In this document: in pieces, positions 1-7,924 of the stretch
Layout: every line of letters starts with the position of its first letter
Position numbering within the stretch: position 1 is the stretch's first letter
Assembly (NCBI RefSeq): GCF_024129355.1
Contig: NZ_JAMXXP010000029.1
Span: 1 to 39,081, forward strand
Length of the DNA stretch: 39,081 nucleotides
Direction: 5' to 3'
Source: Acinetobacter lwoffii
GTDB taxonomy: Bacteria; Pseudomonadota; Gammaproteobacteria; Pseudomonadales; Moraxellaceae
The notes under the pieces: model-generated
Seen by the model: the letters and a program-made list of their open reading frames with translations, nothing else
Database searches by the model: none
Told to the model about the DNA's origin: nothing
Translations under genes and position numbers: made by a program

Positions 1-90
1 GGTGAGTATGAAATTAGAGTATTACAACCTAGATCACAGGCAAGAAAAGATAAAAAACCTCAATACTGGATGAGTATTAACATTAAATAA
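1..90 (+). CDS. 3' end of an unidentified protein (partial)
   Basis: An open frame enters from the left edge and stops at a TAA at 88-90. It encodes about 29 basic residues ending in YWMSINIK. The frame is too short to assign a family and its start lies outside the window. It could equally be a chance open frame, so it is listed only because it stays open to the edge and has a plausible protein-like composition. Confidence 0.35.
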   Translation, partial: GEYEIRVLQPRSQARKDKKPQYWMSINIK

Positions 91-91
91 A

Positions 92-193
92 AGACCTCTT
101 GCGAAAGTATCGTTTTACCTAATTTTTGAATTGGCTAAAACCTTATTAAATGTAGCTTTATGCTGTTTAAATTTTGACTAACGCAAGAAGTCT
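92..193. repeat. Possible MITE-like element with 12-bp inverted ends
   Basis: AGACCTCTTGCG at 92-103 is matched in inverted orientation by CGCAAGAAGTCT at 182-193 (11 of 12 positions). The ~100-bp interior has no coding potential. Both ends are flanked by AAA, which could be a short target duplication but is uninformative in AT-rich DNA. It may be an internally deleted insertion sequence; the family was not recognised. Confidence 0.3.
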
Positions 194-605
194 AAAGACT
201 TGCTAGATTCTTTTAAGCTTTTATACAAGGGTTCAAAAACTATTGCCAGTTAAGCGGGGCGTGATTTTTACGCAGATGTGTTTATGTTAGTAAAATGATA
301 TAGATTACTTGTTTAATACCCCGAGGAATAATTTAATCTTGCTGTGCGTTTGTCACTTTTCTTTCAAAAGTTGATTATATCTTTCAACGTAACCGTCGTG
401 ATATTCAAGCCCTTTTGATAGGAATTTGCAGTGAAAGAATAGGCGAAACTTATCTTAAATAATGGTAATTCCTTATCTTTAAAATAGAGAACGCCCGATG
501 AAATTCATTAGGCGTTTACTTTAAATAAGTGTCAGCTTATTTTATAACCAGATGTACTTGTCAATCATGATTCTTTTTCTCAATTGCCTTAAAAAAACAA
601 TCTTG
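194..605. other. Gene-free stretch left of gst
   Basis: No convincing gene is seen in these ~410 bases. Short open frames occur, but none resembles a known family strongly enough to call. The only structured element is a dyad with AACGCC at 490-495 and GGCGTT at 511-516, which could terminate leftward transcription from gst. The stretch may be decayed mobile-element DNA. Confidence 0.4.
490..516 (-). terminator. Possible terminator downstream of gst
   Basis: AACGCC and GGCGTT arms flank a partly self-complementary ATGAA/TTCAT core, giving a hairpin about 90 bp beyond the gst stop. The T-tract on the minus strand is weak, so this is tentative. Confidence 0.35.
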
Positions 606-1244
606 CTATTTTTGACTTTTCACACCATTTTGTTCAATTTGTACTGCGGCTTGCCAGCTAGGTAGTTGGCTTAAACCTGCTACGTAACGTTGGATATGGG
701 GATAATTTTCACCTTGTCCCATATGATAAACTAAAGCATGTAGTCCAAAGCCCATCATGAAGTCAGCACCGGTTAAACGGTCTGCCACTAGAAATTCTTT
801 ATCTTTTAAATATTCATTTAAATGGCCAAATACTTTATCGAACTCAACTTGAGTATAATTTTCTAGAAATACCAACTTCGTGCCCTGCTTGGTTTCTATC
901 GTATTAAACGTTTTTAACAAAAATGGCAGCATGGCAGAGCTTTCTGAGAAATGAATCCACTGTAGATAATCGACATAGGTAGATTCATCCATATCTGGTG
1001 CTAAATGCGGCGCAAGTTTCTGAATTAATAACTCAACGATTGCGCCTGACTCTGCAATAACTTTGCCATCCCATTCCAATACTGGAGATTTCCCTAAAGG
1101 GTGAATGGTTTTTAAAGAGTCAGGGGCCAAATGCGTGCTTGAGTCACGATAATAGCGTTTCAGCTCATAGGGCTGCTTGATTTCTTCAAGTAACCACAAA
1201 ATACGAAAAGAACGTGATTGATCTAAATGATGTAGTGTGATCAT
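606..1244 (-). CDS. Glutathione S-transferase
   Basis: A 212-aa soluble GST. The N-terminal thioredoxin-like domain opens with MITLHHLDQSRSFRILWLLEE, the usual start of the bacterial beta/theta-like group, with Ser/Arg residues 10-12 where the glutathione-activating residue sits. It carries the gamma-glutamyl-binding ESGAI motif near residue 65. The rest fits the all-helical C-terminal domain, and length is normal. AGGAA precedes the ATG. It starts 16 bp after the stop of the curA-like gene on the same strand, so the two are probably co-transcribed. Likely role, by inference from the neighbours, is conjugation of glutathione to electrophiles. The substrate cannot be read from the sequence. 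Confidence 0.9.
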   Translation of the reverse strand: MITLHHLDQSRSFRILWLLEEIKQPYELKRYYRDSSTHLAPDSLKTIHPLGKSPVLEWDGKVIAESGAIVELLIQKLAPHLAPDMDESTYVDYLQWIHFSESSAMLPFLLKTFNTIETKQGTKLVFLENYTQVEFDKVFGHLNEYLKDKEFLVADRLTGADFMMGFGLHALVYHMGQGENYPHIQRYVAGLSQLPSWQAAVQIEQNGVKSQK

Positions 1245-1260
1245 GATAATTCCTATTTTT

Positions 1261-2280
1261 TTAAATTTTTACAACCACTTTGCCAAAGTTTTCGCCTTTC
1301 AACATACCATTGAAAGCATTGATCGTGTTATCTAAACCTTGCACCATATGCTCTTTATATTTGATTTTTCCGTCTTTCAACCATTCAGACATTTGCTGAT
1401 AGAATTCCGGATACTGACTGCCATAATCATCAAAAATAATAAAGCCTTGCATGCGAATACGCTTTTTTAAAAGGGTGGAAATAAAGCCCGGTAAACGGTC
1501 TGGCCCTTGTGCTTGCTCGGTAGCGTTATACTGGGAAACCACACCACACACCGGTACACGTGCCGCAGAGTTAAGCAATGGCCATACCGCATCAAACACT
1601 TTACCCCCGACATTCTCATAATAAATATCAATACCGTTGGGAGCTGCTTGTTGTAATTGTTCTGCAAAATTTTCATCATGATGATTGATACAAGCATCGA
1701 AGCCGAGTTCTTCTACTGCATAACGGCATTTTTCAGGCCCACCTGCGACGCCAACCACGCGACAACCTTTAAGTTTACCAATTTGTCCAACCGTAGCACC
1801 AACAGGTCCCGTTGCAGCTGCAACGACTAATGTTTCACCGGCTTTAGGCTGACCAATGTCCAACAACCCCATATAAGCAGTAAATCCTGGCATTCCCAAA
1901 ATACCCAATGCCCAAGATGGATGTTCAGGTTGCATACCTAAGCTTTGACAGGCAGACCCATTAGAAATTGCGTAGCCCTGCCAGCCATTTCCGGAAAGAA
2001 CCCACTCGCCTTCTTTGAATTTTGGGTTTTTAGAGGCCACCACTTGACTGACTGTTCCACCGACCATCACTTCGCCAATTTCAACCGGTGCTGCATATGA
2101 AGGAGCATCGCTCATGCGACCACGCATATAAGGATCGAGTGACAAGTAAATGGTTTTTAACAATATCTCGCCTTGTTTAAGTTCATTGAGCTCAACTTGT
2201 TCAATACGAAAATCGCTGTGTTTTGGCTCACCCACTGGCCGTTTAGCTAAAACGATGCGTTGATTAATAACTGTTTTCAC
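1261..2280 (-). CDS. curA: NADP-dependent oxidoreductase, CurA/leukotriene-B4-dehydrogenase family
   Basis: A 339-aa zinc-free medium-chain reductase. Features are the family start (VLAKRPVGEPKHSDF), a conserved DPYMRGRMSD segment near residue 55, and a Rossmann glycine motif AATGPVGATVGQIGK around residue 155. Members such as E. coli CurA (YncB) and plant 2-alkenal reductases reduce the C=C bond of alpha,beta-unsaturated carbonyls with NADPH. It is the first gene of a leftward pair with gst and is divergent from the NemR-like repressor. A candidate NemR-type operator lies in the 143-bp intergenic gap, so induction by reactive electrophiles is likely. The exact substrate is not known. Confidence 0.9.
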   Translation of the reverse strand: MKTVINQRIVLAKRPVGEPKHSDFRIEQVELNELKQGEILLKTIYLSLDPYMRGRMSDAPSYAAPVEIGEVMVGGTVSQVVASKNPKFKEGEWVLSGNGWQGYAISNGSACQSLGMQPEHPSWALGILGMPGFTAYMGLLDIGQPKAGETLVVAAATGPVGATVGQIGKLKGCRVVGVAGGPEKCRYAVEELGFDACINHHDENFAEQLQQAAPNGIDIYYENVGGKVFDAVWPLLNSAARVPVCGVVSQYNATEQAQGPDRLPGFISTLLKKRIRMQGFIIFDDYGSQYPEFYQQMSEWLKDGKIKYKEHMVQGLDNTINAFNGMLKGENFGKVVVKI

Positions 2281-2382
2281 ACATATAACTCCATGTTTTA
2301 TTTAAAAGTATTTTTCTTCACAATCAAAAACTGTGATTAAAATTTCTTTACATCCATTGTAGATGAGTTATAATAAAAAACA

Positions 2383-2404
2383 ATACGACTGGTCTATTTT
2401 TTAC
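2383..2404. promoter_or_regulatory. Candidate NemR-type operator at the nemR/curA promoter
   Basis: The core CGACTGGTCTATTTTT (from 2386) is the reverse complement of the central part of the larger palindrome at 6808-6836. The left arm here lacks about one base, so the dyad is imperfect. It lies about 20 bp before the nemR start and about 105 bp before curA. Two copies of one rare motif at two promoters in the same functional cluster support a shared regulator. Confidence 0.65.
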
Positions 2405-2423
2405 AATAGAGTAAATAATTAAT

Positions 2424-3032
2424 ATGAAGCCTACTCCTATTAAAAAGTCTGAAGCGAAGCGCTTACACATTCTTAACACCAGTTCAGACCTGATTTTGCA
2501 TAAAGGTTTTACTGGCGTAGGATTACAGGAAATTTTACAGAGCTGTGAAATCCCTAAAGGCTCGTTTTATCATTATTTCCAATCTAAGGAAGCTTTCGGA
2601 TGTGAATTGGTACAGCATTATGTAGACAATTACCAAGTCCGTTTAAATGATGTATGGCGTTGTGATAAATCCCCTTATCAAAAGCTGATTGAGTATTTTA
2701 ATTTATGGATAGAAGATCCTGAAACACAGTGTGGTTGGGCGGATAGCTGTTTAATTGTGAAACTTGCCGCAGAAGTTGCCGATCTATCTGAAGATATGCG
2801 CTCGATTATGTCCGCTGGCGTTGATGATGTAATCCAACGTATTGCTGGTTTAATTGATTTGGGAAAACAGGATCAGTCTATCCAAGCAGATACCGAGGCC
2901 TCTACTTTGGCACAAGTACTTTACCAAATGTGGTTAGGTGCAGCATTACTGAGTAAGTTGCAAAAAGATAAAACACCATTACATCAAGCTCTGAGAGCAA
3001 CTAAATTTCTATTAAAAAGTGAAGATTCATAA
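2424..3032 (+). CDS. nemR: TetR-family repressor, NemR-like
   Basis: A 202-aa TetR/AcrR regulator. The N-terminal helix-turn-helix ends in the conserved segment PKGSFYHYFQSKEAFG (about residues 44-59). The ligand domain has the NemR hallmark DSCLIVKLAAEVADLSEDMR. Cys109 aligns with NemR Cys106, and Lys178 aligns with NemR Lys175. In E. coli these residues form the reversible sulfenamide switch that senses HOCl, quinones and other electrophiles. It is divergent from curA-gst, and a candidate operator lies between them. Inferred role: repression of itself, curA-gst and probably the yqhD operon until oxidants or electrophiles modify the cysteine. A related TetR such as AcuR is the alternative, but the motif match favours NemR. 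Confidence 0.87.
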   Translation: MKPTPIKKSEAKRLHILNTSSDLILHKGFTGVGLQEILQSCEIPKGSFYHYFQSKEAFGCELVQHYVDNYQVRLNDVWRCDKSPYQKLIEYFNLWIEDPETQCGWADSCLIVKLAAEVADLSEDMRSIMSAGVDDVIQRIAGLIDLGKQDQSIQADTEASTLAQVLYQMWLGAALLSKLQKDKTPLHQALRATKFLLKSEDS

Positions 3033-3138
3033 AAATTAAATATCAACTACATAATTAATAATTCATGATAGCAGTCCAATGATTACCTATTATTGTGTTG
3101 CTATTAGATCAATTTACAATCCATGAGTATAGCGCACA

Positions 3139-3369
3139 ATGAATTCTCCTTCTAAAGCCCTCATGACTCGTATTTTAGTTGGTTATTTAGGCTTATATCC
3201 CACACTATTACTGGTTCTCACTTTATTAAAGCCAATTACACAGCATCAAAGTTTCCCGATGATGGTGTTGATTGAAGTCATAGTATTAGTGCCAGTAACG
3301 CAACTGATTTCTTTCCCACTGGCAGGTTGGCTCATTACACAGCTAAAAAATTTTAAGAATTTGTTTTAA
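3139..3369 (+). CDS. Small two-TM membrane protein, DUF2798-like
   Basis: A 76-aa protein with two hydrophobic segments (about residues 13-33 and 42-66) separated by a short polar loop. It ends in a basic tail, the layout of DUF2798 family proteins. These are often found beside TetR regulators and oxidoreductases, and no biochemical function is established. It lies 106 bp downstream of nemR on the same strand and ends just before a strong bidirectional hairpin. The ribosome-binding site is weak, so the start is less certain than the gene itself. Confidence 0.7.
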   Translation: MNSPSKALMTRILVGYLGLYPTLLLVLTLLKPITQHQSFPMMVLIEVIVLVPVTQLISFPLAGWLITQLKNFKNLF

Positions 3370-3404
3370 GAAGAATTTATGCTGGCAACAGCAATCCTAA
3401 GTCC

Positions 3405-3437
3405 TTATTTTGCCAACCACAAAGGTTGGCAAAATAA
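3405..3437. terminator. Bidirectional terminator between DUF2798 gene and nemA
   Basis: A perfect 14-bp inverted repeat has arms TTATTTTGCCAACC (3405-3418) and GGTTGGCAAAATAA (3424-3437) around a 5-base loop. AT-rich outer arms give T-runs in both directions. It separates the convergent ends of the DUF2798 gene (3369) and nemA (3453). Confidence 0.9.
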
Positions 3438-3452
3438 CTTACTTAGTCGATA

Positions 3453-4580
3453 TTAATCTGCGTAAGCTGGATAATCAATATAGCCTTTTTCCGTCCCACC
3501 ATACATACTGCTTGCATCTACTGCATTCAATGGCCAGACATTGGCGATGCGATCGGGTAAATCTGGATTCGCAATAAATGGGCGTCCAAATGCAATTAAA
3601 TCGGCCAGTCCTGCCTCTAAAATTCGAGTCCCTCTTTCTGCCGTATATCGACCTGCATATATAATCCGACCACTGAAAGTGTCTCTGACATCTCTACGAA
3701 AATCATGAGGAAGTTCTGGTGCATTATCCCAATCAGCTTCTGCAATCGATAAATAGGCAATCCCAACTTCTTCAAGTATCTTTATGGCCTCAATATAAGT
3801 CACATGTGGATCATCTTCAACTAAACCCATGTAGACACGATCTTCCTCTGTACTTTCAAATAAGGGGGCAAAACGCACTCCTAAACGATCTGCACCAACT
3901 ACCTCAGCAACTGCCTCTACTACTTCACGTAAAAAACGCAAACGATTGTTTAGTGATCCACCATATTCATCTTCACGGTGGTTACTATGTGCAGAGATAA
4001 ATTGGTTCACCAAATAACCATTTGCACAATGAATTTCAACTCCATCAAAACCAGCAGCCAAGGCATTACGCGCTGCTTGAGCATAGAGTTGCACTAATTC
4101 TTTAACTTCTGCATTGCTTAAAGCACGTGGCATTGAAGGATCAGCCAAGGCCCCCGCATTGGGCCCGGTCTCAATAAAGACTTTAACATTACTATCAGCC
4201 CTAATAGCCGAGGGCGCGACCGGTGATGCATGATCGGGTTGCAAAGATGTATGTGAAACACGCCCAACATGCCAAAGTTGTGCAAAAATAATGCCTCCTT
4301 TAGCATGCACTGCTTCCGTCACTTTACGCCATCCAGCAATCTGTTCAGGGCTGTAAATACCGGGAGTCCAAGCATAGCCTTGACCACGTGGCTCGATTTG
4401 CGTACCTTCGGTGACCATAAATCCTGCCCCGGCACGCTGTTGATAATAGGTTGCCATCAGTTCATTTGGAATATTCCCTGGCTGAGTACTGCGCGACCGC
4501 GTTAATGGTGGCAATACAATACGGTTTTGCAAAACATAAGGGCCTAAGCTTAAGTTTTGAAAAAGTTTGCTGTCTTTCAT
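3453..4580 (-). CDS. nemA: Old-yellow-enzyme alkene reductase (NemA type)
   Basis: A 375-aa FMN-dependent TIM-barrel reductase of normal length. It has the N-terminal PPLTRSRS segment (Thr27), the active-site HCANGY motif (His184, Asn187, Tyr189), and the NHREDEYGGSLNNRLRF stretch that is near-invariant in classical bacterial OYEs. The family reduces activated C=C bonds, quinones, N-ethylmaleimide and nitro compounds with NAD(P)H. In E. coli nemA is co-regulated by NemR, which fits the NemR-like gene 1 kb away. Here it is convergent to nemR, and about 200 bp of gene-free DNA separates it from the pfpI-type gene upstream, so it may have its own promoter. No copy of the operator motif was seen in that gap. 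Confidence 0.92.
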   Translation of the reverse strand: MKDSKLFQNLSLGPYVLQNRIVLPPLTRSRSTQPGNIPNELMATYYQQRAGAGFMVTEGTQIEPRGQGYAWTPGIYSPEQIAGWRKVTEAVHAKGGIIFAQLWHVGRVSHTSLQPDHASPVAPSAIRADSNVKVFIETGPNAGALADPSMPRALSNAEVKELVQLYAQAARNALAAGFDGVEIHCANGYLVNQFISAHSNHREDEYGGSLNNRLRFLREVVEAVAEVVGADRLGVRFAPLFESTEEDRVYMGLVEDDPHVTYIEAIKILEEVGIAYLSIAEADWDNAPELPHDFRRDVRDTFSGRIIYAGRYTAERGTRILEAGLADLIAFGRPFIANPDLPDRIANVWPLNAVDASSMYGGTEKGYIDYPAYAD

Positions 4581-4779
4581 TTCATTGTATCCAAGTCATC
4601 ATGACTTAATTGATCTAAATTAAAAAAAATATCCTTCCTGTATATAGAAAAATAAATAAAGGAAAGCTATTCACTCAGGCCCTTCACCATTAAGTGAGGA
4701 TTATTTTGCTTATTGCGCCAGTTGCTCAGAGTCAGAAGTTTATTCACTGGTAAGCACCACAACAGACACTAGCTACTCT

Positions 4780-5457
4780 TTATTTCAACAATTGAAGTAA
4801 TGCTGAGGCAGTTGCAGCAGAAGATGCTGGATTTTGTCCAGTAACCAGCAAGCCATCTACTTGAACATGTACTTGCCAATCATCCACTTTAGAATAATGA
4901 CCACCGTTTTGTTTAAGCATGTCTTCGACTAAAAATGGTACAATTTCAGTCAAACCTACAGCGGCCTCCTCAGTATTGGTGAAACCAGTCACTAATTTAC
5001 CGCTAACTAAGGGCGCTCCATTACTCGCTTTCACATGACGAAGAACACCCGGGGCATGACACACTGCTGCAACAGGTTTGCCAGACTGAATCGCCTGTTC
5101 AATCAGAGAAATTGAAATCGGATCTTCTGCTAAATCCCACAATGGGCCATGCCCGCCTGGATAAAACACTGCATCATAATCAGCTACAGAAATTTCGCTA
5201 AGTTTATGCGTCTGTGCCAATGCTTGCATTGCAGTTGGATCTGCTTCAAAACGATGAGTGGTTTCAGTTTGAGCATCGGCTAAATTACTTTTCGGATCTA
5301 GTGGTGGCTGCCCACCTTGAGGCGACGCCAGCGTAACTTCAGCACCAGAGTCAATAAAGGTGTAATACGGTGCAGCAAGTTCCTCTAGCCAGAAACCTGT
5401 TTTCTTACCAGTATTGCCAAGTTGATCATGTGAGGTTAAAACGATTAAAATTTTCAT
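4780..5457 (-). CDS. DJ-1/PfpI-family protein, Hsp31/glyoxalase-III-like
   Basis: A 225-aa protein starting at the ATG at 5457, which is preceded by GGAGAAAT; an upstream in-frame start would lack this signal. It has the class-I glutamine-amidotransferase-like fold, with PGGHGP near residue 101 and the nucleophile elbow AVCHAPGVL (Cys133-His134). The conserved GFWLEE (Glu25/26) holds the acidic partner. This triad matches yeast Hsp31-like glutathione-independent glyoxalases, which convert methylglyoxal to lactate, and also protein deglycases or chaperones. It lies 75 bp downstream of the YqhD-like gene on the same strand, probably in one transcript. An aldehyde-defence role is inferred from fold and neighbours. 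Confidence 0.87.
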   Translation of the reverse strand: MKILIVLTSHDQLGNTGKKTGFWLEELAAPYYTFIDSGAEVTLASPQGGQPPLDPKSNLADAQTETTHRFEADPTAMQALAQTHKLSEISVADYDAVFYPGGHGPLWDLAEDPISISLIEQAIQSGKPVAAVCHAPGVLRHVKASNGAPLVSGKLVTGFTNTEEAAVGLTEIVPFLVEDMLKQNGGHYSKVDDWQVHVQVDGLLVTGQNPASSAATASALLQLLK

Positions 5458-5532
5458 GTTATTTCTCCGATAATTTTCATGATTGAGGAGCATTGTTACA
5501 GGGTCAGAGCATGCCATATACGCGCATTTAGC

Positions 5533-6690
5533 TTAGATGCTCATCTCGAGAATTTGGCGACTGATCTCTAATGAAACATTTTTATGTTCGCCTAGCTGTG
5601 TAAGATTATGTGATTTAAGTTGCGTAATGATGATCTCAATATCTGTCTCCCCCAGTCCATAATCGCTAAGACGAGTCGGCAATCCAAGTTGCTCAAAGAA
5701 GGCTCGAGTACGAGCAATAGCAGTATCAATACGTTGTTCTTCATCACCTTCGACAATCTGCCAGACTCGAGCTGCATACTGTAGTAATTTTTCTCGCTTC
5801 TCTTGACGACGCACTTGTAGATTGGCCGGCAACACAATGGCCAAGGTACGAGCATGATCAATACCATGTAAAGCCGTGAGCTCATGCCCAATCAAATGGG
5901 TTGACCAATCTTGTGGTACACCAGCTCCAATCAGCCCATTCAGTGCCATGCTAGCAGCCCACATCAAATTCGCACGCGTGTCATAATCTGCTGAATCTTC
6001 CAAGATTTTCGGTCCAATCTCAATCAAAGTTTGCAATAGACCTTCGGCAAAACGATCTTGTACTTGTGCATTCACAGGGTAAGTTAAGTACTGTTCCATG
6101 ACATGAATAAATGCATCAACCACGCCATTTGCTAACTGGCGCGTCGGCAAGCTAAAAGTTTTATTCGGATCCAGTACGGAAAATTGCGGAAAAACATAGG
6201 GGCTGCTAAATGACAATTTGGCTTGGGTCGATTTTCTGGTTACTACCCCACCGCTATTCATTTCTGAACCAGTTGCCGGAAGGGTGAGTACACTCGCAAA
6301 AGGCAAAGCTTGAGTAATTTTAGTACCATGGGTTTCTAAAATCTCCCATGTATCCCCTGTATAATTGACTGCTGCTGCAATAAATTTAGTACCATCAATT
6401 ACCGATCCACCACCGACAGCCATCAAGAAATCAATCTTTTGTTCTCGAATCAGCTCTACAGCTTTCATGAGGGTTTCGTAACTCGGATTCGGCTCAATTC
6501 CGCCAAATTCATGAATTTCTCTTGCACCTAATGCTTCACGCACTTCAGCTAAAGTACCATTCTTACGTGCACTTTCACCACCAAACAACATTAATACTTT
6601 TGCTTCTGTAGGCACATAGTCATTGATTTTAGCTATTGTATCGCCACCAAAAATAATGCGGGTCGGATTATAAAAGTTAAAATTCAGCAT
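5533..6690 (-). CDS. yqhD: Iron-containing alcohol dehydrogenase, YqhD type
   Basis: A 385-aa group III alcohol dehydrogenase. It has the nucleotide-binding GGGS (93-96) followed by VIDGTKF, and metal ligands Asp192, His196, His265 and His279. These correspond to YqhD Asp194, His198, His267 and His281 with a constant offset of two. YqhD is an NADPH-dependent aldehyde reductase acting on methylglyoxal, glyoxal, acrolein, malondialdehyde and short aldehydes. The gene heads a leftward transcript with the DJ-1/PfpI gene. Its upstream region holds a near-perfect NemR-like palindrome about 120 bp from the start, so it is probably induced by electrophiles along with curA-gst. Confidence 0.92.
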   Translation of the reverse strand: MLNFNFYNPTRIIFGGDTIAKINDYVPTEAKVLMLFGGESARKNGTLAEVREALGAREIHEFGGIEPNPSYETLMKAVELIREQKIDFLMAVGGGSVIDGTKFIAAAVNYTGDTWEILETHGTKITQALPFASVLTLPATGSEMNSGGVVTRKSTQAKLSFSSPYVFPQFSVLDPNKTFSLPTRQLANGVVDAFIHVMEQYLTYPVNAQVQDRFAEGLLQTLIEIGPKILEDSADYDTRANLMWAASMALNGLIGAGVPQDWSTHLIGHELTALHGIDHARTLAIVLPANLQVRRQEKREKLLQYAARVWQIVEGDEEQRIDTAIARTRAFFEQLGLPTRLSDYGLGETDIEIIITQLKSHNLTQLGEHKNVSLEISRQILEMSI

Positions 6691-6807
6691 ATTTTTATCC
6701 TAGGATGATCAACTAATTGATTTGAAAAACCACCGTTATTCATCAAATAAACTTTAAAAAAATTGGACAACACTGCGGCTTTTGACTGCACCATGTGCTA
6801 ACTATAC

Positions 6808-6836
6808 ATAAAAATAGACCAGTCGTCTATTTTTAT
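6808..6836. promoter_or_regulatory. Perfect NemR-type palindrome upstream of yqhD
   Basis: Arms ATAAAAATAGAC (6808-6819) and GTCTATTTTTAT (6825-6836) are exact reverse complements around CAGTC. The TAGAC...GTCTA core resembles the NemR box known from enterobacteria (from memory). The same core recurs at 2383-2404 beside the NemR-like gene. It is the best candidate for repressor control of yqhD and the PfpI-type gene. Confidence 0.75.
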
Positions 6837-6844
6837 AAAAATTA

Positions 6845-7235
6845 TTTCAGCTTGGCGACTTTAGTGATGGTTAAACACATTCAGGCTTGTTCTATAACAC
6901 TTTTATTATTGATGTATTTTCACGAGCGATTGTTGTATGGAAGGTATCAACATGTATGACTACTGACATGGTCGTGAACGCATTGGCTAAAACAGTGAAT
7001 GACTCATACAAAATAACGATGATTAAATATTTTAAAAGCAGATTGGCACGGTTTAGCAGATGTACAAATGCGACAGTAAATTAGATAGATTGGTTCAATA
7101 TAAAGCATGTACATAGCTGCATTCGTTTATTTACCCTGTTTTGGATATTGACCCATGTAAATGATGAGATTAAGCCATTAAATAAAGTAGCCCAACTTGA
7201 ATAAAAAGCCTCTGACAAACCTCACAGGGTTGAAG
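6845..7235 (+). pseudogene. IS3-family transposase (OrfB integrase) remnant
   Basis: Translation from about 6887 gives FIIDVFSRAIVVWKVSTCMTT, matching the conserved DDE integrase core of IS3-family OrfB (usually YVAFVIDVFAR..GWRVS). It then jumps directly to TVNDSYK, skipping the second catalytic Asp region, which shows an internal deletion. Further frameshifts and a stop follow around 7060-7090, where the remains of KADWHGLADVQ and IDWFN can be read in different frames. Decayed IS end sequence seems to continue to about 7235. The element is not functional. Confidence 0.8.
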
Positions 7236-7269
7236 TGCTGCCTTTCATTCAAAATTTCAGGCAGCACAT
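7232..7269 (-). terminator. Hairpin downstream of the YgiN-type gene
   Basis: Arms GTGCTGCC and GGCAGCAC enclose a ~20-base AT-rich loop just beyond the stop at 7290. It probably ends leftward transcription, although the trailing T-run is poor. Confidence 0.5.
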
Positions 7270-7289
7270 TTATACATTTAAGCGTCGGT

Positions 7290-7592
7290 TTAAGCTGGTA
7301 GTTTACTCGCCAAAACATCTACTTTTTCAATAGACGGTGGCTCTGAAAATAGCTCTTCGGCCTGAGCCATCAACGCAGCTGCAACCTTGCCAGATAAATG
7401 TGCTTGGCGACCCGCCTCATCAGGAAATGCATCAAAAATACCAAATGTTGTAGGTCCAAGACGTAAGCCAAACCACGCAACTGTCGCAGGTTCTTCCATT
7501 ACAATAGGTAAACCGGCTTTAAGGAAAGCTTCCACTTCGTCTTCTTTACCCGGTTTAGCTTCAAGACGGACATATAAAGCTGTTTTAAGCAT
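7290..7592 (-). CDS. Putative quinol monooxygenase (ABM domain, YgiN-like)
   Basis: A 100-aa protein filling a single antibiotic-biosynthesis-monooxygenase domain. It starts MLKTALYVRLEAKPGKEDEVEAF and contains FGIFDAFPDEAGRQAHL, the typical ABM beta strand and helix with the conserved His. These ferredoxin-fold dimers include quinol monooxygenases such as YgiN, but many have no known substrate. A GGAG motif precedes the ATG. It is monocistronic between an IS3 remnant and the frm operon, with about 330 bases of gene-free DNA upstream. A role in quinone or electrophile handling is inferred from the neighbours. Confidence 0.82.
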   Translation of the reverse strand: MLKTALYVRLEAKPGKEDEVEAFLKAGLPIVMEEPATVAWFGLRLGPTTFGIFDAFPDEAGRQAHLSGKVAAALMAQAEELFSEPPSIEKVDVLASKLPA

Positions 7593-7924
7593 GACTAAAA
7601 CTCCACAATTGATTAGAATTCAAACTGATTCTGTCATTGCTAATGTATGCATGTCAGAAAGTTTTGTTGTATAAAAGTTAAAAAACATCCCATAGCTGAG
7701 TCAAAATTTAGGTTTTTATTTCGACATAATGCTATGAATTTATTCAAGTTAATATCATTAACATTTGAATCAAAAAATCAAGATATGAGATGATTAAATT
7801 CAATCTTAGTTATATAAGGATCAATTGACTCTACCTTAGATTTATAAGCTGACCTCTTCATCTGGAAGTTATATTGCTCAAGAAGCATTCAAGAACAACA
7901 TGCACATCTTCATATCTATGAAAG
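7593..7924. other. Gene-free interval between ygiN-like gene and frmB
   Basis: No gene is supported in these ~330 AT-rich bases. The interval must hold the promoter of the leftward YgiN-type gene and the end of the frm transcript. No strong terminator or operator palindrome was recognised. Confidence 0.5.

Noticed and set aside
1..600. Integrase-like tail (EYHDGYVERY) readable on the minus strand near 360-415
   Set aside because: The stretch is about 18 residues, without catalytic motifs or a continuing frame, so it cannot be separated from chance.
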